A DNA stretch of 64,000 nt from Oxytricha trifallax (Eukaryota; Ciliophora; Spirotrichea; Sporadotrichida; Oxytrichidae), in assembly GCA_000711775.1 (NCBI GenBank), contig ARYC01002095.1, positions 16,871-80,870 of the forward strand, read 5' to 3'. A program made the position numbers and the translations under genes. Shown in pieces: positions 45,011 to 58,674 of the stretch (position 1 is its first letter; each line of letters opens with the position of its first letter). Under the pieces are notes generated by a model. It was given only the letters and a program-made list of their open reading frames with translations. It searched no databases and was not told the origin of the DNA.

Positions 45011-45293
45011 TCCAATTTTATTATATAAAATGCTTATTTTCTAATCCAAAAACATAAAACTATTATTATGCTATTATGTTTTATATTGCTTTTTATTTTT
45101 AGCATTTTATTTAATTTGATTAACATTTTTGTTCAAGCTATTAATGCTTATGATATTATTATATTTTTTTTATCTTCAGCTATTTATTCTGTAATATTTT
45201 ATATTTGATTATTAATTTTCTTTATTTTTTGTAACAAATTATTTATTCTTATTTATATTTTTATTTTTTTAACAATCTTTTTATCCTTTTCTA

Positions 45294-45842
45294 TCATGAT
45301 ACTATCATTGTTTACTTTATATTATTTATTTCCTTGTACAAATCTATTTTCTTCTAGATTTATCTTAATTGCTTTTATAAATTTTTAATAATATCAGTAC
45401 TCATTTATGAATTATTAATTGTTTTTCCTCTTAATATTTCTTAAATATGTTAATCCCTGAAAAATAACCATTATTTTGGTTCAATTTTTATTTATAGGTT
45501 CTCAACATCTTTATGTAAAATCCTATTCAATCTTTCTACTTCTAAAAGTTTAAAGTCAATTTCCTTATATTTAATTTTATGTTTAACTGAGATCAGTTTA
45601 TGGTGTGTTAATTTGACTTGTTTTGTTTTATTACTGATAATCTTAATTTTAAAGATGATTTGATCAAGTAGATTTCTTTTAGAATGAGTCTCTGCAATCT
45701 CAGAAATGGACTCTTTTAGCACTTCTTAATTCATGTTTTCATTTATTCCTTGATATGATTCTAAAAGTCTCCCTATCTTATTAATATTTTGATTATGCCA
45801 TTTTAAACATAGGAATTTAACAGCCTGTCTATTTTTGGGCAT
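45294..45842 (-). CDS. basic helical protein, 182 aa, unknown
   Basis: ATG (Met-Pro-Lys-Asn-Arg-Gln-Ala-Val-Lys-Phe) to TGA. The first 130 residues have almost no reassigned stops and look coding: Cys-Leu-Lys-Trp-His-Asn, Gly-Arg-Leu-Leu-Glu-Ser-Tyr, Ile-Ser-Glu-Ile-Ala-Glu-Thr-His, then alternating Lys-rich and Leu-rich heptad-like stretches (Lys-Leu-Leu-Glu-Val-Glu-Arg-Leu). Probably coiled coil. The last 50 residues are AT-rich and glutamine-heavy. No family recognised. Confidence 0.5.
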
Positions 45843-46891
45843 TTTAATTTAATTATACAAATTGTGGGGGGGTGTTACCAATTTTCATGCATTGAAGATC
45901 TTTAAGATGTTTTCCTTTTTATTGTAATCTTATATATTCAGACGATTTTAGTGATAAATTGAGGAATTCTATCGATATCCATTTTATTGGTTAAATTATT
46001 ATAAGTTTATAAGTATTAAAAATTGATACTTTAGATAGATTGAATGTCATTTGAGTAAAGTTTAATTATGATTCTATATTGCCTTTCTTGCTTATAATAT
46101 AGTTAATTTTATAAGTACTTAAAAATCTCCTCTTATAATAAAAATTTCATGCTTTTCTAGTCAAAGTCCAACTGCCATTATCGAGGTCACACAAACTTTT
46201 TCTACCATTTCCATTGCTTTCCTACTTTGTTAGAATCCTTTTCTATACATTTCTTGATGACCTGGCTCTCTCAACTCCTAAAGTTTGTAGGGCTTTTTTA
46301 GCCAATTTTGATTATATTTTATGGGAAAATCTCCAAAATCTCTATTTTCATGTCATCATAGATAAAATCCAATGGAGAGTCAAACATGGTCAATGGTATC
46401 ATTTTCACTACTAGAAATGTTATTTACGGAGTGAATTATTTGAATATAATATTCAGAATCGAAATGTTACATGGCATGATAGTCAGGCTTTTACAATTTT
46501 CCCATAAAAAATTAAGTTAGAATTATAAGTACACTAACTATTTATGGTATATATGCCTGACTTTTTATATTTATTAGATTAAATTGTTATTATTTTTAAA
46601 TGGGAATAAATTATTATAATATTGCAGATTGCTACAACAGTAATAAATCGATAGCTGGTAAAAGGGAGACCAACCAGTAAATATAAACTAATGTTTACTT
46701 AATGATCTATTCTGTTTTTATCATTAAATTTCAATTATGCTCTGCTTATTTTTGAATGAATTTATTAATATGCTAATATTAAAATTATACCTTGAATGTT
46801 ATTTATTAATATTGTAAGAAATTCTATTATAATAGGATAGTCATAGCCACTTAACGTCAATGAACTTTATATAATATATAATATTCCCACT
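45843..46891. other. AT-rich spacer with one possible segment
   Basis: 46208-46420 is open on both strands with moderately good composition (plus: Leu-Asp-Asp-Leu-Ala-Leu-Ser-Thr-Pro-Lys; minus: Met-Phe-Asp-Ser-Pro-Leu-Asp-Phe), but I cannot choose a strand. The remainder shows nothing. Confidence 0.25.
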
Positions 46892-47098
46892 ATGAATTAT
46901 TTTTATGTATTTATAGTATAACAATTACAGTTGTTCATCACTATAACTCCTCAGCTCGTTACCTACTCGATCTATGCTATACTGTTGTTTTTACTAATTA
47001 TCGTATTAAACCTAGTTTCTATCCATATAATTTCTATATTTATTTCTCAATCTCTCTTTATAATTAGCCTTGTCTTAGTTATGAATTCAGATCACTGA
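46892..47098 (+). CDS. small membrane-like ORF, 68 aa
   Basis: ATG to TGA. Almost entirely hydrophobic after residue 15, with two runs rich in Leu, Ile, Val and Ser that would make two membrane helices, and a short polar end. Composition is compatible with T-rich spacer, so it may be fortuitous. Confidence 0.25.
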
Positions 47099-49302
47099 TG
47101 TTTCATAAGCAAGTTCAGAGTTCTGATAATTAAGCCAATGTCTTGATTAATATTTTATAGTTAATGAAAATGATTCTCATTTTATTGACCTTTACTACCC
47201 TTGTAATTTTTAGTTCATCCTACCTATCTTTCTTGCTTTGATGCCTTTTTATAATATTCGAACTAACTTATATCATCAATCATTACTTTGAAATGTTTAT
47301 ACTCTTAAGACTACTGCATTTAAATCAATAATTTTGATTTTAAAAAGTTGAACTTTGCGAATTTCTGATTTAATATTCGATCATTATCAGCTATTTTTTT
47401 CTTTTTTATTTAGAATTTGCTTTTTTTTCCATTGGTTTTAGTCCATAATATTTATGGGCAAATTACACTTACCCTCTAGTAAATGTTGCTCCTATTTTTT
47501 ATAAAGTGTTATTACCGCTTCTAGCAGCATTAATGTATATTAATGTGTTTAGAGATCATTGGATATTTACTCAGAAATTTCTTCGCAATATTACTCTTCA
47601 AGAAAGGATTTGAAACTTTAATATGTTGAAGATTAATATTATTTAAATTCTAAATACTATAGAGATATCATTTTGGCAATTTATATCTTTAAAATACTCT
47701 AATTAATTTAAGTTTTTATGAATTCTAATAAAGTTTGTCTCACAATTACAAATAAATGAATAACCTCTTATATTAAATTGGTATCATTATATAGTTTTAA
47801 TAGTCACACATGAGATTCAAGTATAATCACCTTTCTTAAATGGGTATATTTAAAACTCATATATTATATCAAAATAGGCAATAATAGTATATACAATTTT
47901 ACATCTCGTTTGCTACAATATTACATATTTAATCTATAATTTGGAGACTCCTTTATATTTAAATTATAAACTATATTAAATGAACAAAAGTGTCCTCCAT
48001 TTAAACTATCAAATATTTATTAATCTCCAATTGATGTTCATTCTCAATTTAGTTAATAACATTGCTGAAATACAAAAGAATAGGAAATTGTAAAAATTAA
48101 AAATACAAAAACTGCCGAATAATTGATAGTTTAAATATATTTACAATCAATATCATAATATGTCTAAAAAACAAGAGAGTTTTTACATATATTGTTCAAA
48201 GTATACTAACTGTTCTATTTATTATTATGAAAATATTATTTTTTATATAGTTTTTCTCAAATAGTTCTATTTGAGCGGAACAAGTATGTAGTATTATAAA
48301 CAATGCTTTTTTCGATGTTTTATTTTCTAGCGCGTTTTATGCATTTAGTATTTCTTCTATATATATAAATACTCTGAATTGATATATTCTGCCTACAGCT
48401 CGAAATTTCACAAGTTATATGATCTTCACTTTCATCATTCGGTATAATTTGTATCCTAAAAGCAAAAAGTAAGCATAAATAAAAGAAAAATTAGAGCAAA
48501 AGGCATTACATTGATTTAAAGTCCTATTGTTAATTGAGATTTTTCAGAACTAATTTTACTAATAATAATGTAATTACTTTATGTTTTAATTTGAGAAATT
48601 GATAATTTTTGATTTCAAAAAATTCATATACAATAATTTAATTAAATACTCAAATTAACTTCATGTAACTGCTTTTTTTTTTAATTTTTATATTTCTAAT
48701 TAATTTAAAATAATATTAAGATGAAAGTTATAAAATAAACTATTAAAGAATTAGAAAAAATGTTCTCCTTAATTTGATGCATAAAACTTCAAGTATTTTA
48801 AGAATATCAGAGAGAGACATAATTCTTGAAAAAAAGGTTGGTAGTATTAGTACTATAGATAAATTTCTATATAAGCCAGGAAAATCATTCAAAATATTGT
48901 AACAATTTTACTATTAATTGATAATTTCAAAGGCATTATGTTGATTATTCAGATTTTTGAAGAATATGCTCTGTTTTGAGGATACTCATCACTTAAAACT
49001 CTCCATATTATTCGAATAGTGCCTATTAATAATATTGCTGTTTAATTTCATTTGTGTTATTGAGTATTAAACTTCCCCCCTTTAATCTTTATATCAATAT
49101 AATAGTGAGTAAGTTAGTTCTTTAAATACTAACAGCAGCATATTGTTGGGGTTATTTATGTGGTAATTGAAAGATATAAGATCATAGTAGGCCATTTAAA
49201 TCATGTAAGAATGTTATATATAAATATGAATAAAAAGCAAAAAGAGATAAGAAAATAAGAAGATAAGAGAAGAAATGATAAAACAGCTCCATAAGCTGTT
49301 CA
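47099..49302. other. AT-rich spacer
   Basis: No supported gene or repeat. Confidence 0.35.
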
Positions 49303-49773
49303 ATGTCTATAGAAAACAAGAAAGAATTCATGAGAACTATATATATATACTTACTTCTACTAAAGTTAATAAAAACACATTGCTCTATCAAGAATCTGAA
49401 ATATATACTTTAATTATTTGTAAGATTGATTGTTGAAAGAATATGGATAACATCTCAGAATAAAATATATAAATTGTCTAAAATAGAAGACCATCTGGAG
49501 ACTATAAATAAAATCTTTATGATTTCTTCTATAAATTGCTTTGAATAAAATAATAGTGCATGTTAATGTATCAATTCTAGTCTCAGATTAATGTTTAAAT
49601 TAGAGGTAGAATTATCGACTGAGAAAAATTTTAAAATAAAGAGTAAAAAGACAAAGAAAACTAACTAATATAAATGGCATTTCTTATAAAACTAATAGTG
49701 TATAGATATTGCTATAGTAAGTAGAAAAAATCACTAAATAAATGTGGAGTGGATGAAAATGTTTATCTACTGA
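49303..49773 (+). CDS. unknown protein, 156 aa, ciliate code
   Basis: ATG (Met-Ser-Ile-Glu-Asn-Lys-Lys-Glu-Phe) to TGA. A leucine/isoleucine-rich helix near the start may be membrane-associated. The middle reads Arg-Ile-Trp-Ile-Thr-Ser-Gln-Asn-Lys-Ile-Tyr-Lys-Leu-Ser, then Cys-containing Ser-Ala-Cys-Gln-Cys-Ile. The later part is very Lys-rich. Not recognised. The length alone is not significant in this composition. Confidence 0.3.
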
Positions 49774-49869
49774 GGAGCTCAATCGAATTAAATTTACTTT
49801 ACAAAACTTTGTATGTATCCAAGCATATATCACACAATATACTATAAATAACAAGTTTCAAGAGATAGA

Positions 49870-50510
49870 TCAAATAGAATAATCTATGGGCAAATGATTT
49901 GATATATCTTAAATTTCTATAATTCCATAATCAAGCATAGCGCTCTTGGCCACCTAGTGAGTATAGGAACTCATATGAATATGTATTTTTTCATCTATGA
50001 TTGATTTTCTTCCAAATGCCAAAGTTAAATCAGCATCTCTAATTGGGTTATCTTTAAGACTTGTAATGGTCAAAAGAACTAACCACAATAGATGCTTGCA
50101 TTTCATTATTCATTAGTTTCTTGTGAATCATTTCCTTTCTTATCTAATGGGGGGGGGGCTAAAATAAACTCGTATACTGTTTCCTTTTGTAATAACTTTC
50201 GTTTAACCTCAATTAATAAACTCATTATCAACCAGTTATTATAGAAGTATTTGTACGCAAACCAAACATACTCGTTAAAGTCTATCAAGATTATGATTCA
50301 AGCACAAAACTGAAGATCCATTATAACACCAGCGAGAGACAAACTTGGATATCGTGGAAACTTTAAATTAAATATTTTGATTGCTTTCTCAACATAAATT
50401 TTAGGTAATTGAAAGATCCAAATTGCTGAAATTTGACCGTTTTCTGAGTAGATATACCACTTGATTCCTTAATTGCATGTCTTCTCTTATTACAATAAGC
50501 ATGTAATTCA
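49870..50510 (-). pseudogene. unknown gene in two frames with an in-frame TGA
   Basis: Upstream part (50510-50103): Ile-Lys-Trp-Tyr-Ile-Tyr-Ser-Glu-Asn-Gly, then Trp-Ile-Phe-Gln-Leu-Pro-Lys-Ile-Tyr-Val and Ala-Gly-Val-Ile-Met-Asp-Leu-Gln-Phe-Cys-Ala, an in-frame TGA near 50300, then Phe-Asn-Glu-Tyr-Val-Trp-Phe-Ala-Tyr and a Pro-rich end at TGA 50103. Downstream part (50100-49870, another frame): Asn-Pro-Ile-Arg-Asp-Ala-Asp-Leu-Thr-Leu-Ala-Phe-Gly-Arg-Lys, His-Ile-His-Met-Ser-Ser-Tyr-Thr-His. The composition strongly suggests real coding. The run of C9 in the Pro codons near 50158 is a plausible indel site. No family assigned. Confidence 0.45.
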
Positions 50511-51852
50511 TAGAGTTTGTTAACTTTCCTGAAAAATAAATATATGAATACCCCATAATGAAGAGTCAAGATCAATTTCAAGATTTGCTATTCCCTTATA
50601 GAACATGGTTCCAGCCTATTTACACTAATAGCTTGGACTCTGTTAACTTTTTGTTATAAATTCATCTTAATATTAACTAGAAATTTATTTACTTTAAATC
50701 AATTATTTCAATTCTTCTATTTATATACACTATATATTTACATGAAGTATAGTGTTTTATTAGTCTTTTAATATTCCCTTAAAATAATGATTGTTATACA
50801 TATGTTATATTATTACCTATTTCCTATATATTTTGATGCTTTAATAGCTATTAAGAACTCTCAAAGCTCATAATACAGCATTATTAAAGTATGTATAGTA
50901 TTTCAAAATTGCAATTGTCAATTAATAATGAATTTATTTGATAATTTATGTACAAACAAGTAATTTATTATATTATTATTTAATTTATTGATATAACAAA
51001 GATATTCAGTAGATTAATAATAATATGTTTTATAGATCTCGTTTAATATTGATTTACTGACCATTATATTTTAATAATATTGTATTTTAAATTATACAGG
51101 GGCATTAGAACTATGCAAATGAAAATCTTAACAGATTCAACATTAATGGTAGTTATTATTTATCTTAGACATGAAACTGCATATTAATTAGTGTTTAATT
51201 CAAGGAATTTATTTGAAATTTTAAACTCTCCCCCCCTTTAAATTGTTCTATAATTGAATATTCAACTTTTTTTAATTCCTTAAATATAATTAATTAATAA
51301 TTATTCCATTTACTAAAAACAATAGCATATTACAAAGAGTTATTTTAACCAATTAAGAATGAATTTGACTATAGTAAGATGCAGTTTTATTATATGGAGA
51401 ATAAAGCTTTATCTATACATTTCATTGGAAATTTGTGTGACTATTATTTATACTTATCGTCACCATATATACATTTTTAGATTATTATTTATTTAATTTA
51501 AATATTTATAAAATTGAAAACACCTCACTATTAATAAGAAAGAGTAGTGATTATATCACACCCAAAATGGCAAAATCCCACATTAATTGAATATTGTAAA
51601 TTACATCAAGCAAGTTAAGCGGAATAAGACAGCTGATGAGCATATACATGGATCTAGTAGTGCATCAAGAAGAAACGGTCTCAGTACGGACAATATTGTT
51701 GGTTAAAGGTTCACATTTATTAAGTAAACACCAAAACTATTCATATTTAGCTAATTTATAATAGATAAGTAAATATTTACTAATAATTCGATAACTGTTT
51801 GCCAAGTTCAATGAGTTTGTTGGCTAATTTTTATTTAACTGTTTCAGTTTTC
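50511..51852. other. AT-rich spacer
   Basis: Background composition except for a short GC-richer patch at 51600-51715 whose plus strand reads Met-Ser-Ile-Tyr-Met-Asp-Leu-Val-Val-His-Gln-Glu-Glu and may be a small gene segment. Confidence 0.35.
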
Positions 51853-52227
51853 ATGCTATTATCACAGTTATTAAATCAAAAGAAGGCTTAATCAATAGAT
51901 TTCCAGGCATTCATCTATGATAAACTTGACTCAATGAGAGGAAATGAAGAGACCTTTCCTGGTATAAATAATAGATTTGTAGAGGTGGAGACGAAAGCAA
52001 GGTGTAAGGATTTCTATTTAGATATCAATCGTTTTATAAAATATTTATTATTTTAATGTTATATTGATGAAATAAACAGTATAATATTTAGTTATGTGAA
52101 CAAAGAAAGGCTAGTGCTCATTTTATTAAGATTAAACATGAGTTTCAAACAGAGTAGTTAGCCAGATCACTTTGAAGCTTGTTAATAGCCACCAATTTAT
52201 TTATAATTGATGTGTAGGTCAAATTGA
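51853..52227 (+). CDS. unknown protein, 124 aa
   Basis: ATG to TGA. Residues 10-60 (about 51880-52035) are convincing: Ser-Ile-Asp-Phe-Gln-Ala-Phe-Ile-Tyr-Asp-Lys-Leu-Asp, Gly-Asn-Glu-Glu-Thr-Phe-Pro-Gly, Val-Glu-Val-Glu-Thr-Lys-Ala-Arg-Cys-Lys. The C-terminus has Asn-Lys-Glu-Arg-Leu-Val-Leu and two Cys residues. No domain recognised. Could be one segment of a larger gene. Confidence 0.4.
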
Positions 52228-52831
52228 GTAGGATTAAGATTGTTTATTGTCAGCGAACAGAGTAATTTGTGTGACCTAGGTCGACATTAATGCACAAATT
52301 AATTTATAATAATTTAGTTGATTTTAACTACATTTAATAATCTAAATAACTTCGTAAAAACCTCATTTTGCAAATCAATCGATTATTAATTATTATATGA
52401 TGTGCTTATATGAAGTTGCTCATAATAATTAAAAATATATTGGGAACTTTAAATGTGCCGTGAGATAGCCTCATTAGAGGGCTTTTACATCTGCATTAAT
52501 TCATAATTCAATCAAATAAAACGCCATCATATAAAATTTAATAAAGTTAAATTACATTGAAGATAATCTATAATCACACAATAATAGTAATAATAGTTGA
52601 TTAGTATCTAATATAATTGAATTATGTTTAAGCAAAGTAATTATTAGTAGTAGTGGAATTAGATAATCTAAATCAAACAGAAACTAATCAACTCTATCTT
52701 ATCATTAAACTATACTAAGTCAGAACATTATGCCTGACAGCTATAAATTACAATATATATTAGTCGAAAATCTGATCTAGAATGATAAAATGCAATTCTA
52801 TTAAATTTCAGATAGGATGGGAATATTCTGA

Positions 52832-53215
52832 GAGCGTCCCTCAGTACACATTGTGAAAGAGAATTAGCCACTAGATGAAAAAGTTTAAAAACTAAAGAGA
52901 TTTACAACATATGACTGATATTACATTAACAATTGGAAATGTGCTCAATGCAATAGGGTGGCTTTAGAAAACTTATTACTTTAGTGTCTCGGTTCAAAAG
53001 ACACTTATCTAAGTATGAAACTAAATATCTTTAGTCTATTTAAAGTAGAATCGCGTAGTGTAATTTGCTATATGATTTATTACCAAAATTGCCGATATAA
53101 GCAATAACAGACTAGCCTCCAAGAGATGAGTAAGTTAATAGAAGAGAGAAAAAACTATAAATTGAGGGTGTTATTGAGGATAAAGAGGCAAAGTGGTGGA
53201 GAGAGTTAACGATGA
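52832..53215 (+). pseudogene. unknown protein with Trp-Lys-Cys-x2-Cys, one in-frame TGA
   Basis: A single frame to the TGA at 53213, interrupted by one TGA near 52914. Upstream: Arg-Pro-Ser-Val-His-Ile-Val-Lys-Glu-Asn. Downstream: Trp-Lys-Cys-Ala-Gln-Cys-Asn-Arg, a cysteine pair like a zinc knuckle or ribbon start, then Cys-Leu-Gly-Ser-Lys-Asp, and an end rich in Glu, Arg and Lys. The same region to 53360 is purine-rich and may hold more of it. Family not recognised. Confidence 0.4.
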
Positions 53216-53359
53216 TGAGTGGTAGCTACAAAAGTAGGGGAAAAAATGACTTCAGAGGCAGCAGAATATGTCGTGGATGACTTCAAAAGTCAAAATAAAG
53301 GTGGGAAAAGCAATGGATGTAGACAGCAAATTAAAGATCCTAAGACTAGCATAATTTGA

Positions 53360-56300
53360 CTTATGGCTGTAAATATTAAAGTTGTTACAACTCATAAATA
53401 ATACACAAGCTTTGTGGGAATGGAATTGAATTGGAGAATAAATAAATATTAATTTTAATTTATATTGCTGGAATGGAATTGAATTTGTAGAACCAGTATT
53501 GTAGATGAATTGGATAAGAACGAGATGAAAAGGCCAACTATGAAATAAGTCAATTCAAAAGCAATATATGATGGTGATAGAGTTTATCAATTTTAAAGCA
53601 TGAAATGGAGCTCAGCGTCCACATTCAAATCATCATTCAGCTATTGATATTATTCTTTTTCACATTTAATTAAATTAAACTATCATCTTCACTTTATATT
53701 GATTATTTTTTTTCACATCTTTACTTAATCTGTCTATGAATTTAACAGCTACAGTAATTATATACATTAATTTCAACTTTCATCTATAAAACGATAATTT
53801 TAATTTATTTAATAAAGCAATTAATTAACTAACAACTTGCTTTATTTAACTCAGCTGATTGTATTGCTGCCTCTCATATTCCATTTCATTTCAATCTTAA
53901 ATAATGAACTACCCTCCTAGAATATAGTCCGATACTTTTTCAATGTTAAATAGTTACCTTTATAGGCTGAAGAAGCAGTATTAGTATTTAAAATCAAGAA
54001 ACAAGAATCAATATATGATAAATAATTAAATATATTAATTGTTTAGAAGTATTAAATAAATATGTCAGAATGTATTAAGTTGATTGATTGAGAGAGGAGG
54101 ATAGTGAAATTATAAATTGAGGTTTGATGCAATACTGTTTCTTTAAATGTTTACATTGGTCAGTAGCTAATAATTTTCAACTTATTTATGCATTTAGTGA
54201 GGACTGACTGGGATAAAATGAAAAAACTCTGTCTGAGAAGTTGTTGAAAAATTATCTAGCTATTATTAGTCACAGAAATGAATATTAAATATATTTGAAT
54301 ATAATATAATTATTAAATCATGTTATTAGCATGTAATGTCATTGATCAAGATAAGTTAAGGTACATGCGATTAAATCTATTCAAACCAACTCCTATGTTG
54401 ATATTTCCAGGTCTTCGTTTGAATCTCAGCAACTAGCAGATGTTTATACAAATCTGTTCATTTAATAACTAAGTTATCCTGCATTAAACTCTTAGAATCA
54501 CTTGAATAAATAAAATCACAAGTATATATTATAATATGATTAAATGAGTACAGCTTGTGCTTATTAAGTAACTTTTCAGCCCATGATTTAGATTGAATCT
54601 TGTTGGCAGCTTCTTTCTTTCTCATCTTGTAACTACTCTTCATTCTCCTCCTTAGCACTGCCTTTGATGTGATTGTACTGAGCTTGGAAGGTCTTATTTT
54701 GACAATTGAGAATATTTACAGAGCATTATATTGATTTATTAAATGCTTTATATAAATATTTATTAAATTTTTATTAATTAAATGTACATATACTACACAT
54801 ACTACATAACTATTTAGTCTTGAAATGGAGTAAACGTGAATATAATTCAATTTGATTGTTTGACTCTGAGATGGATAGAAATGACCCTCCACAACTTGGC
54901 ATATCTTAATGTAATTTTAAACTAATTTCATAGAATATGCATATACAATTTTATTTATAACTATATAGTTATAAATAAATACTATCAACTATTTATATAA
55001 ATATATTGAATGATATCTTTGAGAAAGCAATTAAATTATCTCATCGATTTCCCTCGCATTTGTCATTACAGCGCCAATTATACAATTCTTGACCCTGCTC
55101 TATGGCTTCTTTGTAAAATCTCCTCCTTGTTGATCCTTCGCTCTTCTTCAGCAAGCGCGATCATTTTTATTCACTAAAGAAGTCCAATTAGAAAGTATTA
55201 ATATATAGAGATATATAGAGTTGATGAAATTAAAGTTTTGAAATTTATTATCATAGATATATAATAAATGATTTAAATTAAGTGGTTATATTAGAGATAT
55301 GAGAAATGCTTGAATCCTAATAGTTCCTTCAAATCAATTTAAGAGTTATCAACTGTATCCTGATTGACGCCAAATTGCAATATATCAACAACTATTTAAC
55401 TAAGAAAGAAAATACAATTATAGACAAACCACCTTAACAAACCACAGAGTATACCTTAGCAGTCTCGCCTGGATCTCGAAATATTCCGCAGTTAGTTTAT
55501 AAAATCAAACATTAATACATGTTTTTATTTGCACTTTTGCTTGATGTTTTGTAAAGTAGAAGTGTCACAGTTAGTATTAGCACGCAGAAACTGCCTATTT
55601 AGACACTTTGGTTGAAAACTGTGAGATCTTATATCTTTGAGGGTTTACTGATAGCCTTTTGCCTGCTGTTGATGCCCATATTTTGCCTGATTGAGTTAAG
55701 TCAAGAGTCAAGCACTATATGAATTCCCTTAGTAATAATTAATTATTTATTTATTTAATATTCAAAGTGATACCAATTTATTATCTTAAAGTGGTTTTAT
55801 TTTAATTAACTTCATAACTATTTTATAAAAGAGTTTATGTTGAAAATGCTTTGCAAAACAAACGTATACGGTGTAATTTAAATATATGAATATATGAACA
55901 AATCCAATTCATTTTGCTGCTTTTGAATCAAGCAAGCTAGCAGTATTGATCATTTTACTAACAAAATTATAACTAGTCTTATTCCCAGTTTCTTTATTAT
56001 TTAAATGAGCTTTATCATTAAAGAATTAATAATAATTATTGAGAAATTAGTCAATTATAAATATTTCACTTGGACATTACCATATTAATAAATCATTTAT
56101 AAAATTCGATATAAAATACTAATTGAGAAAGAGCACATATACTCTTTTGATAAATCATCATTTAAGTATATCAGTCATTTTAAAATATATAATATTAACC
56201 TGTTATTCACATATTCATTTTATATTGAAATTTGTCATTGGAGATATTAAAATATCCATTAGCATTAATTTATTATGCCCTTATAACTCAGATTCAAATA

Positions 56301-57397
56301 TATATGATTAAATTGCAAAGATAAATAACATACAAAATGCATTTCAAGCGCTAGATTTGGAACTTTAATGTAGAATTGACTCAGATATTTACATTTTCCT
56401 TGTTTTTATGAGGTAGATCAATGGAATTATTATTTATTTATTATTTGAGTACTTATTAATTGAGCAGTTTTCTAAATTTCGTAGATTAGTCTGCTTGACT
56501 CTGAATAGAAATGGAGGAGTAATCGACTGTGCAATTAACTTCAATTGGCTTTTAATAGCTTTTAAACTCAACAGACTCCATTTGAAATTGCTCTAATTCA
56601 ATCATTTAATTGCCAATATAGATAAACAAATAATTAAAAATATTATTCTTATAATTCAATCCATTTAATACTCTCAAATAACTTGTATTTAAGCAGTGAT
56701 AAAGCTCTAATTAGTATAATCATATTAAGTTCTTTATATATCAAAACATCAATTATCTTCCTATAATTTTGACACCTTCCCCGAATAATATTTAATAACT
56801 GCACTTAAATATATTTTTAATACTTAATTATGATTAAATAATGCTTTTGTTCCCCTTTAAATGGCCATCTAGTATAAATTATGATGATATGAACTTCAAA
56901 ATGCTTATTCTTGAATAAGTAAATACAGCCCTATTTTTATATATTTGGTCATTTCTATTCGAATTCAACAAAATAATATAAAGCAAGGATACTTGACTTG
57001 AGCTCTACCACGATTTCGTTAAAAACAAAAGAAGTTATTACTATCAAAATCTATACTGTATCTTGCCTGTTGGTGAAGTAAAACTATATTTAATACCAGA
57101 AATGATATAATGCCTAACTTTTATATGGCAATATTAAAAAAAGAAAAAATTCTTTTTGAATTAGTATAAAATAATAATTTAAATTTGAATTCAAGCATAT
57201 TATTATTAATGTTTGTTATTATTTTAATTACGGTGTACCAATATATATATTGTTTATGTAGGGCTTCCATCTCAAATCAACAATCAATCAAATATTTAAT
57301 TTGAGTGTTTAAGATTTATAATATAATTAATCATACTTAAATTATATTACTAACAGCTATAAATAACGGCTTCCCTTAGACAGTAATCTAATTTAGG
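53360..57397. other. AT-rich spacer with weak frames
   Basis: A minus-strand patch at 54458-54730 looks coding (Lys-Ile-Gln-Ser-Lys-Ser-Trp-Ala-Glu-Lys-Leu-Leu; upstream, in another frame, Gln-Tyr-Asn-His-Ile-Lys-Gly-Ser-Ala). A plus-strand TGA-free frame runs about 56000-56833 (over 230 codons) with one better segment near 56490-56560 (Asn-Arg-Asn-Gly-Gly-Val-Ile-Asp-Cys), but that length can arise by chance here. Nothing else is supported. Confidence 0.3.
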
Positions 57398-57643
57398 ATG
57401 GTAAGAGATACACGACCAGTACTAGCGGAATGTAGCGGCAACAACAGTGGGCAAGAACTAACAACCAAGATTTCACGAGGCAATGAAACAGATGAAGAGG
57501 ATAATGGAGGCATTGAAGTAAATGCGTTCTATAGCCACACCGTTACATGCGGCAACATCACATGGCTGTCATAAAATACCAGTGGCTTTTTATGGTCCAT
57601 CAATAAAATAAATGAAGAAAAATAGAAGATTATAACAATTTGA
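57398..57643 (+). CDS. unknown small protein, 81 aa
   Basis: ATG to TGA. The first 60 codons lie in a clear GC-rich island: Arg-Pro-Val-Leu-Ala-Glu-Cys-Ser-Gly-Asn-Asn, Thr-Asp-Glu-Glu-Asp-Asn-Gly-Gly-Ile-Glu-Val, Cys-Gly-Asn-Ile-Thr-Trp. Two cysteines about 40 residues apart. It is followed by AT-rich sequence, so the last 20 residues may be read-through past a segment boundary. Not recognised. Confidence 0.4.
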
Positions 57644-58009
57644 TTCATATAAATTAGAATACATTTCAGAAACAATGGAAAGAGATTATTAAAACAGCTT
57701 TATTATCTGTCCATTCACCCTCGTATACATAAAAAATAGCTTGTCAGAACCCCTTTTGCTTAGTCCTTGATCTCCGCACCTGAAGTGTCGATTTTGATCT
57801 ACCACTACAATTTTGAATCTCTAAATTAAAATTTCAAGATATATTTTTTTATAACTTACATTTGTGTGATTTTAAATGCTCCATCATCATAGCAATTAAA
57901 AGTTTTCATTTTAATCTTAATCAAATTGTTATAATCTTTTATTTTTCTATTTATTAATCATAAATTATTAGGCCATCTCATGCAATACCTACAATATTTG
58001 TGACTATTT

Positions 58010-58560
58010 AGAAGTTGGGAAGATGGTGAAAGCATTTTTCAAGTAGTCTTTGTGCAATGTGAGCTAGAAGCGCAAGATGTGGCAACTGCATTAGAGCTGA
58101 GATTACTTGTATAACGCAATTATTGAAGGAGTAGTAGTGATAGATATGCTTAAATGCTGCCGATTCTTTCTAACGGTTGCTTACTGTTAGGTACTCACTC
58201 ATACACTGGTGCTCTGGAGATAAAGGCAGTGCGAATGGATTAGAGATGTGTAAAAGCAACGTCTACAATAGAGGGGATTGCAAGAATCCTTAGTTTGGCG
58301 TCTGGCACTAAAAGCATCAAGACTGATTTCTTTCCACTATAAAAAACGGGAATTTGTCTAGGCATGCCAACGAATAAAGGGGAAGCACATTGACCACTAC
58401 AGGAAAGACGCAGCTTAATACAGAAATTAGCATAAAATACATTAGTTTAAATCGTTATATTCACAAGAACATCAATGAGTTAAGCGAAAAATGTTCGATC
58501 AATACTATAGGGTGGTCCTTTAAATACTGTTGATCACATATATCTGCTCCTGTGATATAT
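58010..58560 (+). other. GC-richer coding-like island, more than one open frame
   Basis: A frame from 58122 to the TGA at 58476 reads Val-Val-Val-Ile-Asp-Met-Leu-Lys-Cys-Cys-Arg-Phe-Phe and then is Arg/Gln-rich. A second frame across 58205-58520 reads Cys-Ser-Gly-Asp-Lys-Gly-Ser-Ala-Asn-Gly, Asn-Arg-Gly-Asp-Cys-Lys-Asn-Pro and Asn-Leu-Ser-Arg-His-Ala-Asn. Both look plausible, so I cannot assign a product. It sits just upstream of the kinase remnant on the same strand but I see no kinase motif in it. Confidence 0.3.
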
Positions 58561-58674
58561 GTCTGAATCGGAGGTTCCATCTCCCTGCATCTTTTAATGG
58601 AGAATCGAGTGGTACCACTGGCCTCCTACAGTTGAAAATTTGCACATTACTTCATTTGCATTACTGTTTTTCTA

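Noticed and set aside
50148-50160. Poly-G run as a telomere or G-quadruplex feature
   Set aside because: A single homopolymer within a coding-like stretch; no G4T4 repeat pattern.
56000-56833. Very long TGA-free frame taken as a gene
   Set aside because: With TGA the only stop and this AT content, frames of 230-270 codons are expected several times in 64 kb. Most of this one has background composition, so I only mention it.
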